DNA of 64,000 nt from Achatina immaculata (GCA_009760885.1 CM019696.1:46399358-46463357); one strand, 5' to 3'. Shown: positions 31,815-43,985, counted from the first letter of the stretch. Notes: generated from the sequence alone by a model not told the origin. A program made the numbers and translations.

Positions 31815-32010
31815 ATACGCTGTTCAAAAAAAGAAACGCAACACTACTGTAGTTGTAATGGACACCAAATTTCAAATTTGTATCAAAATTTTATTTTACA
31901 GAATTAATATTTCAATCTTGGCATGAAGAAACTTTAAGACTTTAACAATGAAATGATGTTCATTAAATTTGGTTTGGACTTTTATTCTCTGCAACTGAGG
32001 CCTCCGTTTC
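31815..32010. mobile_element. Possible DNA-transposon end
   Basis: TACGCTGTTCAAAAAAAGAA followed by ACGCAACACTACTG resembles the terminal sequence of small mariner-like elements seen widely in invertebrates. I found no matching opposite end in the window, and the next element abuts it at about 32010. Confidence 0.3.
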
Positions 32011-32690
32011 AATAAGGAAGGGTAGTGGCCACGATCACAAAATGCTGGAGTCTGAAACACTGGACCAACGCAGTCTAGATAGACAACCACCTCTCACCCG
32101 GTGAGGATGTATGCGTATCCTAATCACGCTGAGGTTTTCTGGTGAGAAAGTCCAATGCTGGACTGGATGGGTAACCACTTCTCACCTGGCAGGGATACAT
32201 GGGTATCCCAAAACACGTCGAGGTTTTCCGGTGAGAAAGTCCAACTCTAGGCTGGATAGGCAACCACCTCTCACTCTGCACAGATATACTGATATCCAAA
32301 ATACGTTGAGATTTTCCGGTGAGAAAGTCCAACTCTAGGCTGGTTAGGCAACCACCTCTCACCCTGCACGGATATACTGATATCCAAAACACGTTGAGGT
32401 TTTCCGGTGAGAAAGTCCAACTCTAGATTAAACTGGTGCAACGAAAAATACGGTGTCACGCATTCCCACTTCTGAGACCCATCAAGAAAACAGGCTCATG
32501 CCCTGCGATACTCTGAACCTCTTGTGGTCCTCTCGTGGATCTCGCGTGGTCCTTTCGGGGACCATGGGACCTATCAAGGACCACAGGAGGACCACAGGAC
32601 CTATCGAGGACTACAGGAGTAAATTCACGAGGATCACGGGGAGGTCTTGGTGGCAGAAGTGAATGAAGAAGAAGAAGAAGAAGCTGCTTA
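32010..32690 (+). mobile_element. GAA-tailed retroelement, 5'-truncated copy with C modules
   Basis: Starts within the C-type modules (GGAAGGGTAGTGGCCACGAT). It carries about four units with TTTTCCGGTGAGAAAGTCC and ACCACCTCTCAC, then the unique 3' part (GGTGCAACGAAAAATACGG ... GAGGTCTTGGTGGCAGAAG), ending GAATGAAGAAGAAGAAG. It differs from the 2076 copy at many positions, so it is a different subfamily or older. Confidence 0.85.
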
Positions 32691-32699
32691 TCCATAGTG

Positions 32700-33158
32700 T
32701 TAATATGTTTTGTCTAATTACAAGAAAAATGAAAACACTTCACCATGATAAACTGTTGGTAATTTTTTTAAAAATGTCAAGGTAATCCTCTCATGCCTTA
32801 CAGGCACATAGGGATATGGTGTTAGTGCCCATATTTTCTTTGACCTGTCATGGTAATTTCAAGCTGCTCCTAATATTTCTACTACTAAACTGCTAACAAA
32901 AAAACACACACACAGCAGGAATGAAGCAGTAGACAAAATGACTGTGGGGACTTTCCTCCACACTGATAATGACAAAAAAGTTCAGAAAATGTCAAAAATA
33001 AAAGACCTCTTCATCTGTTCATACAAGTAGTCTCTTTGTGGGTTTTTTTTTTTAAGGTTCCAGACAACCTGTTGATAAACAACATGAAAGGGCATCATTA
33101 GATTACTTCAGAATGGGGTACAAGACAATGACTTTATCATGTTGTAAGCTGCACTAAC
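32700..33158. other. Intron, no feature recognised
   Basis: No repeat or exon found apart from a short poly-T at about 33041. Confidence 0.4.
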
Positions 33159-33243
33159 CCTATAGAAGCAAAGGCAAAAAGCTCTAGGGCATCAAATGGG
33201 AACTCTGTTCTAAGGCTGGTGCGGAACAAAGCAGTTAAGGTCT
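33159..33243 (-). CDS. CLCN2: ClC gene exon 9 (FPFD loop)
   Basis: 85 bases, TTTCAG acceptor and GTTAGT donor. It contains no ATG. It encodes ETLTALFRTSLRTEFPFDA followed by LELFAFASIG. FPFD with ELxAFA matches the ClC-2 loop FPFDLQELPAFA. Phases fit exactly between exons 8 and 10. Confidence 0.92.
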
Positions 33244-35215
33244 CTGAAAAAATGCACAATTACAGCAATTACATTACCATTCAAAGAAGCATAACTCCTG
33301 TAACTTACATCATGACTCCATGTGATCAAAGTACTGTAATTCTATTAATGAGTAAGGTAAAGTTTAATGGAATTTATTTGTTGCATCTGACCTCTTTATA
33401 TTGTATATACTTCAGTTTCCACTTTAATGGCATACAAAGGTTATTTTTGAGATCTCACCAAATTTTATAACAGTGGTTTTCAACTTTTTTCTGGCCACAG
33501 ACCTCTGAAACCAAGTATATTTCAGCACAGCCCATTACCACCTGGTTTTAGATTAAAAAAACCTTCACATATTCTAGTACTGTACATAATCTAGATTTGC
33601 CATGAGGACACCCACACGACCTTGTGGAGTTCCCCCCAGGTACTCAGACACCAGGTTGAGAAATCAATGTTTTGTAATGGTGTTGCTGCCTTAAATGCTA
33701 CGGTACAGAGTGTTTTGCCATTCTGTCTAGTGGTGATGGTGGTGGTGGTAAGTGACATCTGGGTTTCCTCCTGTTCCAGTTTCTACACAGTCACATGAAA
33801 TAGTGACCTCCCCTGACACCTGTACTGCCGGGCTTCATAATTAGCCACACTTGATTCCTCTTCCATTAACCAGGCAGTTCTGCCACAGCCTGCTATCAGG
33901 AAGCACTGCAAAGAAGGCAGGCAGCATTCTGACCAGCAGCTCATACATGGCAAGTTTACTAACCTCTAATCTAGAAAAAACAGTTAGATCACAGCAGAAG
34001 TTGTAAGAACACTGCTCATCAAAATGAAAAGTTGAAAATGAGTTGGAAATTCAAATAATTCAGACAGATTGCTTTCTAACAAAGCAGCATCAGTGAGACT
34101 ATTTGAAACTTAAAATGAATCTGGCCTTAATTAACATCTTCAGCAGAATACTTCTGGTGAAAAAAAAAACAAACATGCCAAAAATGTTTGCTCAGATGCC
34201 AAGATGCCCCTGATCACTCATTAATATTAAGGAGTTCCCATAACTATTTTTATTTTATCCACTAGATTGCAATATAGCACTACTTCAGACATTATTTGTG
34301 CTTAAGGCTATGTATGGCATTACAACCAGGTGAGCCAACATAATGTAAGGAGCTACTGATTTTACCATGGAAAACCTGACCTGTATGGGGTTAATACCAA
34401 GGAGGTTAAAAGATGCTCTTACAAATGTTAATATAGTTTGGCCACATGTTTAATACTCATTGCTTCACTTATTCATTCATTCAGAAAAGAACATACATAT
34501 TTATATCATCAAGTTGTAGTTCATATATATTTGTTCTGGTAATTCACACTGAATCTACAACAAACACTCTGAAGGACATCATGCTATAACAAGACTTCTA
34601 CCAATTACTTACGTCTAACAGTATTTCACACACTTTCTGCAAACACAGTTTCTGGGAATCATTGCATTTCTATGCAGACATTTGCATAATTTATCCATAA
34701 ACAAACTCTCCTACTTCTACACATTTTGATTTATTTTTCACTTTTTATTTTTTGTTTATTGAATTAAAGAGTATGAAGATTGGAAGTGTTCAGTTCTAAA
34801 GTATCCTGAATGATACAGAAGACAATACGGCACAGATCCAAGATCAAACTTTAAAAGTGTGACCCTAAATACTTCATTACTGACCAAATGAAATGTAACT
34901 AAATACATACACCAAATCATCAAAATAAATACTTTCTTCCTGCTTAAAACTAATAATAAAATTTGTTTTGAAACTGATATATTTCTTGTGAAAAATTTAC
35001 CACTCTCAGAATTTTTTTCACACTGGATATCAAAGGATTAAACCAGGAACGGCGCTTTCTTGTGCTAACTAACCAGAAATGACCACCAAAAAAAAAAACA
35101 AAAACCAATAACAATAAGCTCTTGTTTATAAATGCATAAGCTCTTGTCAGCACTTGTTGTTCATCATTTAACCACTGCTAAGCCAAGCACAAAACTAAGC
35201 AGTCAAAAAAATGTA
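33244..35215. other. About 2 kb intron, no feature recognised
   Basis: Checked on both strands. The frames present look random and no tandem array or known element was recognised. Confidence 0.4.
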
Positions 35216-35916
35216 TTAACTCTTTCCGTGCCTGTCGTCAAATATCTGACGCTTCTGGTTTCTCATGTGGATGCCAGACATAAAAAATCTGACATTTTGT
35301 TTCATTAAAAAAAACCAGTGTAATGTTTAGATTGTATACATTTCATGTGTGTGTCCGGTGACACTTTTCAAAATGGCGAAAGCGTGCTTAGTTAAGAGAG
35401 ATGTCAAGCAAGAAAAACGAAGAGAAACATCAAGAAATTTCAATTTTTGGTGATGTAGATAGGGGTATGGACACGCCCTGTGACCAGACCACTGTTCTTG
35501 AATGTATCCCAAGTAGATCTAGACATATTAGACGACCGGAGAAGTAGTTAGAAGGTTATTTCAGACATTATTCTACTGATAATGCAACACTGAATCACAA
35601 TACGATGTCAATAGGTAGATCTGCGCATCTCAGATGGGTACGTATTGTACCTCTAGGCCTTTCATGCAATGGTAAATTGGACACAATCATTGTCTAAAAA
35701 CATGACGTTACTTCTTTTTTCCTAAAAATCTCTGTATTTATGAAATCTTCATACATTTAGTTATATTTTGAAACATAATAAGTACATGGAAGTACATGGA
35801 AATACTGTTTTCATTCAATTTTACAACTATACCCCCTATACATATCAAGACCCGTGCTTTTACTCTGGCAACCAACTGAACGCCCACGTTTCTTCCTCAG
35901 GCACAGAAAGAGTTAA
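35216..35916. mobile_element. piggyBac-like MITE with TTAA duplication
   Basis: TTAA (35216-35219) is followed by CTCTTTCCGTGCCTG (35220-35234). At the other end CAGGCACAGAAAGAG (35898-35912) is followed by TTAA (35913-35916). The two 15-base ends are inverted repeats with one mismatch, and the TTAA duplication is the piggyBac target. The 693-base interior has no transposase ORF, so it is non-autonomous. It ends about 75 bases from ClC exon 8. Confidence 0.85.
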
Positions 35917-35990
35917 AAGATGTATTGAAAGAATTAACAGCGAAAGCTAAAAAAAAAAAAAAAACCGCAAAAAAAAAAAAGACCATTAAC

Positions 35991-36116
35991 CTTCATCTTT
36001 AAACCAAAAAGCCAGCAGTCTGAAGACTAGAGCACCACAAACTGCTGAGAAGAAGCCTCTCCAGTAGTTTCTGACAGCAAAATAGGTTGCTGTCACTTCT
36101 ATACTGAACAGGACAC
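35991..36116 (-). CDS. CLCN2: ClC gene exon 8 (FSIEVT, helix I)
   Basis: 126 bases, TTCAG acceptor and GTTAAT donor. It encodes [34 protein letters not shown] and FKDE. FSIEVT and [12 protein letters not shown] are strongly conserved in ClC-1/2/K. It ends one base into a glutamate codon. Confidence 0.95.
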
Positions 36117-36394
36117 CTGAAACAAACAATGTGATACTTAGGGTGATGAACATGACAATTTTAAGCCAAAATGCCAAAAATGGGTTAACTGCTGGTTTTA
36201 ATACTTTGATATGCCTTGCATCATATGATGCAGTTACTTTGTGTGACGGCTGTGATTTTCAACACAAACAGCATGTTTCAAAAATGCATCTTTGACAAAT
36301 TTTTGCCCTAAAGTCAGAATATTACTCTCAACATTGTAGCTTTAAAATGGCAGTTATTATGACCTTCTATCCCCTGAAAACTGAAGCCATCAGA

Positions 36395-37545
36395 AATTGG
36401 ACTTCTTCTTCTTCAGCTTTCTGAGCCTCATTGCTTCAGACAAAGTTTGCCTTCATTTCTCCTAATCTTCTCTCTCCAGTTGGTGACACCAATTTCTTTT
36501 ATATCCTCTTCTATGTTGTCTTTCTATATCTGTCTGGGTCTACCCCTTGGTCTTGTTTCACTCATTTCTTGTGCATACATCATTTTTGTCTGTTCTCTTC
36601 CATTCTTTCCCTACATGGCCTAAGTGGCGTAGTTTGTTCAGTTTCAAGACATTTATAATTTGTTGGGATTCAGTTCAGTTCTTTCTAGCTCTCCATTCTC
36701 CACTGTTGGTATCCATTACAGGCCCAAAAATTCTTCTTAGGATCTTGTTCTCAAAGATCTACAATTGTTGTTCACCTTTCTCTGTCGTACTCCATGTTTC
36801 TGATACAAACATGATGGCTAGTTTTATTATAGTTTTGCAGATTGTTATTTTGGTGTTTTGGGACAGGATTTTGGATTTTAACAGGTGTTGCAAGGCAAAT
36901 TATATTTTAATCCCTATCTGTGCTCTGATTTTAATTTCCTCACTTACTGTGTTGCTTCTGTTGAAGGTTGTGCCTAGATATTGGTGTTTCTGCTTTCCTA
37001 ATAACCATTTCTCCAACATTTATATAATCTGGATCATTCTGCCTCTGGTCTCTTGATATTTTCATATACTCTATCTTATCTTGGTTAATGGTCAAGTCCA
37101 CTTTTAGTGCCACATCTCTCAGGTGTACGCAGTATTGATGACTTCTTGCATAGGTCGTTGTCATAGCATATCCTAGTATTTTAGCTTGTTCTTCTGTACT
37201 GCTTTCTTCTTTCACTTTTCTGATTACTTTTTCTAGCACCAGGATGAATAGTAATGGAGATAATGTATCACCTTGGTTTAAACCGGTTCTTATATAGAAA
37301 GGTTCTGACTTTCTTTCTTTATGCATTACTATATTTTGTGTATCCTCCATGATACTGCATATTCTGGTCAAATTGATTAATTTATTAGGTATCTCAAATT
37401 CTTTCATAGTTTTCCATAAGCTGCTCCTATCAATGCTGTCATAAGATTTCCTGAAGTCAATGAAGATATTATGTACTTCTTTCCCATATTCCAAGTACTT
37501 TTCTGTCTTATCATAGATGCCCATGTCCTGTCATCATACCCCCCC
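36395..37545 (-). mobile_element. LINE reverse transcriptase fragment, decayed
   Basis: The minus-strand frame 37524-36940 reads VHNIFIDFRKSYDSIDRSS, then IRTGLNQGDTLSPLLFILV. These are RT palm motifs (FxDFxKAYDS and G(V/L)xQGDxLSP-LF). Where the YADD box would be it reads YAMTTTYARSH, so the catalytic site is destroyed. A continuation toward 36400 is frame-broken. Dead copy. Confidence 0.8.
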
Positions 37546-38142
37546 CCCAACATGTGAGACAACAAGGAAGGAACTCAACGGCATTGCTGGATATGATGTA
37601 AGGTGTAGAGATCATGTAAATATATACTACACGTGTTTGAAAGCAGCTGCTGAAACAGTTCATTTTTATGGGTTCAAGCCTGGGAACAGCTTCAACAACA
37701 TGAGCCTGAGTGAGAACAGCAGCATATCAAGGGAAGGCAGAAGTGTGCCAGCAACAGACAAAAATGCATTAGGGAAAAGGTAACATTATCCAGAACAGAA
37801 ATAGAAGAGAAGCAAACAGAATCTGAGGGTGGGCCATCATACAGAAGAGGGCAGTTCTGAGGCATATGTGATACCTTTGCACATAAAATAAGATGGCAAC
37901 TGATATTTGTCCTCACAGTTTTGAAGAAAACGAAAATCTACTAGATTTAAAGTTAGAATTATTATTCTGTGTCACTCAGCTGGGCCATGATGGGTTAGTT
38001 TTCTTTCAGACTTCTTCTCTTGCATTTTCTTTTGAGTTTCAGTAACTGTAAGTGAAGCATGGTTTTTAACTGTGAAGGAACTCCTCACAAGAGTGCTTTC
38101 CCCTAATCAGACGATGGCATTCTTAATTTTGTATCTACTCAC
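37546..38142. other. Intron, no feature recognised
   Basis: A poly-C run at about 37540-37549 marks the border with the LINE. Otherwise nothing supported. Confidence 0.4.
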
Positions 38143-38221
38143 CTCCAACTGGTGCAGCAAACGTCCCAGCCACCCCCACAGCACAGGCTGCAGCCAGCAT
38201 TTCTGAACGCCTGGACTCATT
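38143..38221 (-). CDS. CLCN2: ClC gene exon 7 (helix G/H)
   Basis: 79 bases, TTTAG acceptor and GTGAGT donor. It encodes NESRRSEMLAAACAVGVAG and then TFAAPVG. This corresponds to ClC-2 NESRNSEMLAAACAVGVG with FAAPIGG. Confidence 0.94.
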
Positions 38222-39582
38222 CTAAAATGTCAGGGAGCAGTGAAAAAGAAATGTTAACAGGTCTCTCTGGATAAGTCCTCTCTCATCACATGTTCAGAAC
38301 AAGGGTGATAAAAAAAATTTATTGCAGGTCTCTCTCTGGATAAGTCCTCTCCTCATATGTTTAGAATTTTATGAACTGATGCTGCACTGACACTTGTTAT
38401 GAATAAACAAGTCTTCTACACAGAGAACTCAGGACAGAGTTCTACTGTATATGTTCTACATTGAAATTTAGTGTGCTACACAGAACCATCACATGTATAA
38501 TCTACTATGTTCTACACTGAGTTCTATGACTACCAAACATTCAGAATCTGTTGATATGAGGTCAAGGGTCTCATTAGCATTGAGACACACAGCTTTATTA
38601 ACTGTCCCTTGTTTAGAACTAATACAAGTTACACAACAATTACCTGGCACCTCACCAGTCTGAACTCTGCTAGATTAACAATTTTGGTGAATTAAGAGAG
38701 GTCACATAACAGCAATAACAAAAATAAAGTAGTTCTTTTTTTTTTTTTAAATTTTATTTATATTAAAATAAAATATAACATACACAATATCTGAACAGCC
38801 ACCAACAAAACAAATGCAATACGAATTGTAAAATTATGTGACTTTGTGTTAGTCACGGAAATGAAAGAGATGAGCATATCAAGCAGTGCATCTTCTAGTG
38901 TCTGCCCAGTAAACTATAAACAGAAATTTCATTAGGATGTACAGAAGTACTAGACCAACAGTCTCCAGAAAATAAACAGTCAACTAATTTCTGCTCTGCT
39001 TGTCTCATCACAATTTTTTTTGGATGGGGGGAGAGAAATGGGAGAAAAAGCAGGACAACATTCCTTCAATCAGCTCTCATAAACATAACTGGCAGTGAAT
39101 TTAAAACCCGGTCAAAGACACCATAGGAGGAAGACCGATGTTCCCGCTAAGCTGCATGGCAGCACAACCACGTACATAAAGAAATAATGCTGTGCACAAC
39201 ATGTTATATCCCACACAAAATAAATACATAAATAAATAAATGAAACGGACCCTTTATTTTCAATTTTAGGATGTTACTCTGTGCTAAAGTATCACTAAAG
39301 TAAAATATGATTGCACTACATGAGTTGATTTGCTAATTTCTTTGGATTTTTTTTTTGATAAATGTAAACATACTTTGTTTATTTGACGTTACAAGGCACA
39401 TTTGCCAAAAAATTGCTTTTGAGAAATATCTTTGCACGTGGGTTCAAAATTTTGCGCATGAACCCTAAAACCTTAGAGTGTTCACTGGGGATGACATACT
39501 GTACTGTTAAGATAAATCTATGTCACCTGCATAAAACACACAATTATGAGCAAATATTCTATACTACATACCTCATACTCAC
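38222..39582. other. Intron, no feature recognised
   Basis: Intron between exons 6 and 7. It has poly-T at about 38739 and loosely repeated TTCTACA/CTACACAGA words at 38400-38520. No element recognised. Confidence 0.4.
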
Positions 39583-39660
39583 CTCATAAATCCCCCTAAA
39601 GGATCCTATACCTTTACTAAGAATTGTTGCCACTATACTGGCTATGTGCACAAATGGACC
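39583..39660 (-). CDS. CLCN2: ClC gene exon 6 (GPFVH motif)
   Basis: 78 bases, phase 0-0, GACAG acceptor and GTGAGT donor. It encodes GPFVHIASIVATILSKG and ends RGIYE. This completes the GKEGPFVH signature of helix F begun in exon 5. Confidence 0.94.
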
Positions 39661-39724
39661 CTGTCAAAGGAAACACAAAACAGATGTGATGTATTTCACA
39701 GACTTTGCTTTCTTCAGCAAGGAT

Positions 39725-39835
39725 GTAAAAATAATTGACGTTTATGGAGACTGTAAATAACTGATGTTTATGGAGATTGTAAATAACTGATGTTTATGGA
39801 GATTGTAAATAACTGATGTTTATGGAGATTGTAAG
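39725..39835. repeat. 26-bp minisatellite, about four copies
   Basis: Units of about 26 bases, AAATAACTGATGTTTATGGA then GATTGT. Confidence 0.9.
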
Positions 39836-40620
39836 TGGCAGAAAGACAAGATTAATATCAAGTATGTAGTACCTGGGGCAAAGTATCTAAAGTAAGGACA
39901 TTAACTGCTCAACTTTAGTGGCTAAACTGGGATATTTTCACTCTACATTTTTTTCTAATGAATTCTATGCCATAAGTCTTATTGGTAAAGACTAAGGCAT
40001 TATAACAGAGGATGCAAACATCCATAAACTATTGTTTGAGGAGGATTTAAAACATTAAATGGCAGAACAAGACCAGGAACAAGGGAGCCTTAGAAAGAGC
40101 AGGAAAAGAGCCTGTGAATCAACAAATCATGTCTAGGAAATGGACTGGCCATGAGGAAACCTAACACCAACAACATAACAATACAGGTTCGAATACCATG
40201 GTGGTGGCATGATCAACATGAAATCCTCAGGGAAAAAGAAACTGAGGAAGACCCTGAAATGCATGGAGAAGAGAAGTTATGACGGTGCTCGGGAACAAGG
40301 GATATACATGGAAGGAAGCAGAGAATAAAGCCAAGAGCGGGGATGACTGGAGAGCCTAAAGCCTCTCCATGGCCTTTGCTCCCAAAGGAGTGAAAGGCAA
40401 TGATGATAAGACTCAAGGTTATATTACATGATTTTCATGGCATGGGAGATTTTAATGCATGTATGAATATGAAATCTTTCAGGCTTATTTTAGTGCTCTT
40501 CATAGTTTGGCCTGGACTTTTCTGTACAATATCTGTTCTGAGAGTTAAAAGAAAGCATTCATGGCCAACTCCCCAGCTTGGGTTCCAGGAGCTTCACAAT
40601 GGCATCAGCTGTAAAGAACA
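39836..40620. other. Intron, no feature recognised
   Basis: Nothing recognised on either strand. Confidence 0.4.
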
Positions 40621-40775
40621 TACGATTATCAATGCAGCAACCAAAAGAAGACACAATGTACGATTATCAATGCAGCAACCAAAGGAAGACACAATGTACG
40701 ATTATCAATGCAGCAACCAAAGGAAGACACAATGTACAATTATCAATGCAGCAACCAAAGGAAAACACAATTCTA
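40620..40775. repeat. 38-bp minisatellite, four copies
   Basis: Units ACGATTATCAATGCAGCAAC then CAAAGGAAGACACAATGT, 38 bases each, with few differences. Because 38 is not a multiple of three, overlapping plus-strand frames repeat peptides such as YDYQCSNQRKTQ; these are not genes. Confidence 0.92.
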
Positions 40776-41210
40776 AAGAACAAAGCACTCAAAAGTACAT
40801 TTCCACACACCTGAAAGCACATTTATAACTAATCAGTCATCAAGCTGAAGACACATTCCTAAACAACAAATAAAGTGAGGACACACTTCTAACTACCCAA
40901 CCAAATAAAGTTACATGTCTAACCAACTAAAATAAGGCATATTTGTAAGCCACCAATCACTTTAGAGTAAATTTCTAATCAATCAATTGAAAACACATTT
41001 CTGACCAACCAACTAAATTAACACATATTTTTAAATGATCAACCAATCAAAAGAAGGCACATTTCTAACTAACCAACCAGCCAACCAAATGAATGAACAT
41101 TTCAAACCAGCCAACCAACTAACAAAATGAAGACAACATTTCTAACGAATCAACTAACTGAATGCATACTTCAAATCTACCAACTGTATGAAGACATACA
41201 AGAGAAACAT
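40776..41210. repeat. Degenerate AACCAACC-type repeats
   Basis: Loosely repeated blocks with CACATTTCTAAC and CAACCAACTAA at intervals of roughly 40 bases, up to the donor side of exon 5. They look like an old, decayed minisatellite. Confidence 0.6.
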
Positions 41211-41212
41211 AC

Positions 41213-41346
41213 TTCTTTTCCAAATGGTAGAGTGCTACCCAAGGAAGAGCACAGGCCCACCACTTTTGACACAAGAGTTCTAAATGTGAGGTATTCTTTC
41301 AACACAACACCCCTCAGAATTGTCTTCATCTCCGGTATGCCTGAAC
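41213..41346 (-). CDS. CLCN2: ClC gene exon 5 (selectivity motif GSGIP)
   Basis: 134 bases with TGCAG acceptor and GTATG donor. It encodes [20 protein letters not shown] and ends LPFGKE. GSGIP carries the conserved pore serine of ClC proteins. The terminal E is the gating glutamate of GKEGP, which continues as GPFVH in exon 6. The key residues expected of a conducting channel are intact. Confidence 0.95.
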
Positions 41347-41494
41347 CTGCAGCAGACACAAACATACCACGGTAAGACTAATATTTTAATTTCTAAAATG
41401 ATCCACAAATGGCCACATTGATAAGTTCATCCTACACAGATAGTATAATGACAATTCCATTGTTAATAAATAAAATTCACCATTTTATCATACA

Positions 41495-41860
41495 TTTTAC
41501 ATCTTTCCTGTGCCATTAAATGTCACTTTGGGCTCACATGGTAATTTGCCAGGTTTTCCTGTTTTCGGCAAGCTTTTCAACCTCATCGAGGGATTTTATG
41601 CCTACTAATTTGGTCTCTCTTAACAGTGTCCTCTTTAGTTTCACGTGGTTGACCTCTTTTCCTCTGGCCTGTTGTGTTCCACTTGATAGCTTGTTTTGGT
41701 ATTCTCTGACCGTTTCTTCTCATCACATGACCAACATATGTCCATCTCCCTTTTCTGATCGCCCATGAGACAGGTTCTTGTTCACTCATCTGCCTTATCT
41801 CTGCGTTGTTCTTGAATTCGCTCCACTTTATACCGAATATTTTCCTTACGCATTTGTTTC
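41495..41860 (-). mobile_element. RTE-like LINE 3' fragment, copy 2
   Basis: Minus strand reads [38 protein letters not shown], then RKRGQPRETKEDT. It is the same family as the LINE at 16475 ([19 protein letters not shown]). It is 5'-truncated and frame-broken, with a similar 3' end (GGCACAGGAAAGATGTAAAA). Confidence 0.88.
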
Positions 41861-42015
41861 AGCATTTTATGGGAATAAAGTTATTTATTTTAGGATATTT
41901 TATATAAGACAAGTCTGAGATTTTCTGAAGGATGCTGCACTAGAGAGCAAACAGAAGTCAACCATCATATCTCAGAAGAAAACAGTTTTTATATATTTGT
42001 ATACATAATCAAATA

Positions 42016-42241
42016 CAGCAGAACATCCATTATCTGAACTAATTTGGGAAAATGGTGGTTCAGTTAATTAAATAGTTTGGATAATTAAACATGCATGAAC
42101 ATACCCAGTTTATAACGCTTTTGAACTTAAAACTATAAATTATTTTTTTCATGAACTCAAAGCTATATAATTATTTTTTTCTGGTACAGAAGTGGTTCAG
42201 ACAATTGATGGTTTGGTTGACTGACATTCAGATAACTGTTG
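42016..42241. mobile_element. Possible pogo/Tigger-like MITE
   Basis: Left end TA-CAGCAGAACATCCATTATC; right end, read inversely, CAACAGTTATCTGAATGTC-type, both flanked by TA. TTATCTGAA occurs inverted at the two ends. The interior is AT-rich. The layout resembles small pogo-derived MITEs, but the inverted repeats are imperfect. Confidence 0.4.
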
Positions 42242-42544
42242 TACATAACTAAATGGTGTGCTGCAATTCAGCTGTGATAACAAACAAGTTTTTAAAATGT
42301 TGGGACAACCTCTTTCAGTAATGAGGTGCACAGTTGCGACATTTTCACTACTGTCTTATTTATACAAAAACACACAGCATACAGAATGAGAAAAGACCCA
42401 AAAAAAATGGCTAGATTTCATGTCAGAAATGAGCAAGATATATAACACACAAAAAAAAAAAGGTTTAAAAAATAGTACTTAGCTAGTACGTTCATGAATA
42501 CACAAATAATATAGAACAACACGCAAGAAAAAACAACAACATAC

Positions 42545-42673
42545 CAATTGCTTGTGGAGACACTATGTGAGTGAACCCTACTGCAAACATAATAAACAGC
42601 ATGGAGTACGTTACCCATGCTACATACTGTAGCCCCACAGAGAACTGAAGCTCCTCATACAGCCAAAACTTTG
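42545..42673 (-). CDS. CLCN2: ClC gene exon 4 (helix C region)
   Basis: 129 bases with GCAG acceptor and GTATG donor. It encodes AKFWLYEELQ, LQYVAWVTYSMLF and GFTHIVSPQAIG. This matches the ClC-2 segment that carries AWVTYP and ends PQAVG just before the GSGIP selectivity motif. It joins exon 5 in the middle of a glycine codon. Confidence 0.93.
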
Positions 42674-43065
42674 CTGCAAAGAAAGAAAAAACAAACAATT
42701 CATATATCAAGAGAAAGAGATTTGTTTTTTAAACTCGTACGTTAACAAAAATGGTGACTTAATTCATATTTAAGAAACCTGGTGCATTCTCCACAATTCA
42801 ATTTTTTTTTTTTTTCATGTGAAAAACAGTAATTTCTTAATTCATGATCTGTAAGGAGAATGGTGGATCTTCAGGTACTTCACATTTGAATAAACATGTT
42901 ATTTCTTAAATAATATTCAAGATTTTTCACAAAAATGCAGTGACAATATGGCATTACTCCTAGCAAAAAATAAGCAGCAATACTGTATTAACATCAAACT
43001 AATATAAAATGTATACTATTATGTAAAAAAAAAAAAGAAGCAACACAAAACAAAAGTTGTTTTCT
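42674..43065. other. Intron, no feature recognised
   Basis: Poly-T at 42802-42816 and poly-A at 43024-43036 only. Confidence 0.4.
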
Positions 43066-43067
43066 CT

Positions 43068-43326
43068 TCATAGCAGTGGGTTCTATAATTCATGCAAGTG
43101 ATCCCATATGACATTCTCTTCTTAGTGGTGGGTTCTATAATTCATGCAAGTGATCCCATATGACATTCTCTTCTTAGCAATGGGTTCTATAATTCATGCA
43201 AGTGATCCCATATGACATTCTCTTCTTAGCGGTGGGTTCTATAATTCATGCAAGTGATCCCATATGACATTCTCTTCTTAGCAGAGGGTTCTATAATTCA
43301 TGCAAGTGATCCCATATGACATTCTA
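43068..43326. repeat. 52-bp minisatellite, five copies
   Basis: Unit GGTTCTATAATTCATGCAAG then TGATCCCATATGACATTCTC, 52 bases, copies nearly identical. Confidence 0.92.
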
Positions 43327-43369
43327 ATTTCCCTCCATTCACTCACAGTCAAGTGTACAGTGTAATGTC

Positions 43370-43495
43370 GTGTGCCTAGACCCGAAGACCAGCAGATCAC
43401 CAGATGAACTGATGTCCAGCATGAAGGATCGGGTACTATGAAGAAACAACATAATACCCAACACCAGTCAGCACAGCACATGATGATGATGATAA
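43370..43495 (+). mobile_element. LINE 3' tail fragment (ATG repeats)
   Basis: CCAGCATGAAGGATCGGGTA and CAACACCAGTCAGCACAGCA followed by TGATGATGATGAT. It matches the tails at 47050-47123 and 53620-53715, and is truncated to about 120 bases. Confidence 0.8.
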
Positions 43496-43853
43496 GGATG
43501 ATTACAACTGCCCTGAAGATAGATATTCTTCATTTTTCAGTGCTTTCGTTCCATCAAAACTAGTCTGTCTGGAAATCTTTTCAACAGCTGAGTCAAGTGG
43601 AGTTCACCAACGTGTCATAAACACAAAGCCTTCTGGGTAAGAAGTCTGTGACAGTCAGTCAGTCTATTTGTGTGTGCCACCCCCCCCCCCCCCAAACTCC
43701 AGTCCCACCACTCCTCTGAAAAAAAAAAAAAAAGTCAGTGAACAACTTCATTGTTCTTTTCTGCTTAATAAGAATAATTTTCTTATATTCGTACGAGACC
43801 TAAACATAGACAAAAGTTTATGAAGCGAAAGTGCAGGAGAAATAATATCATAC

Positions 43854-43985
43854 CTTCTTGACACTTTTCTATGACAAAATCCATGACGAAGCTCAGGACA
43901 GCCATTGCTATGCCCAGAATTGTCAGGAAAATCCAGTCCTCTCCAATCTTGAGGAAGATGGCATCCCTCACTCTAGCACATCTTT
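43854..43985 (-). CDS. CLCN2: ClC gene exon 3 (helix B region)
   Basis: 132 bases, TAG acceptor and GTATG donor. It encodes RCARVRDAIFLKIGEDWIF followed by a hydrophobic run containing MAVLSFVMDF. GEDWIFL is a hallmark of helix B in ClC-1/2/K channels. Phases 1 in and 1 out agree with the neighbouring exons. Confidence 0.93.

Noticed and set aside
40400..40828. 142-residue plus-strand frame
   Set aside because: Its repeated part comes from the 38-bp minisatellite, and the rest resembles nothing known.
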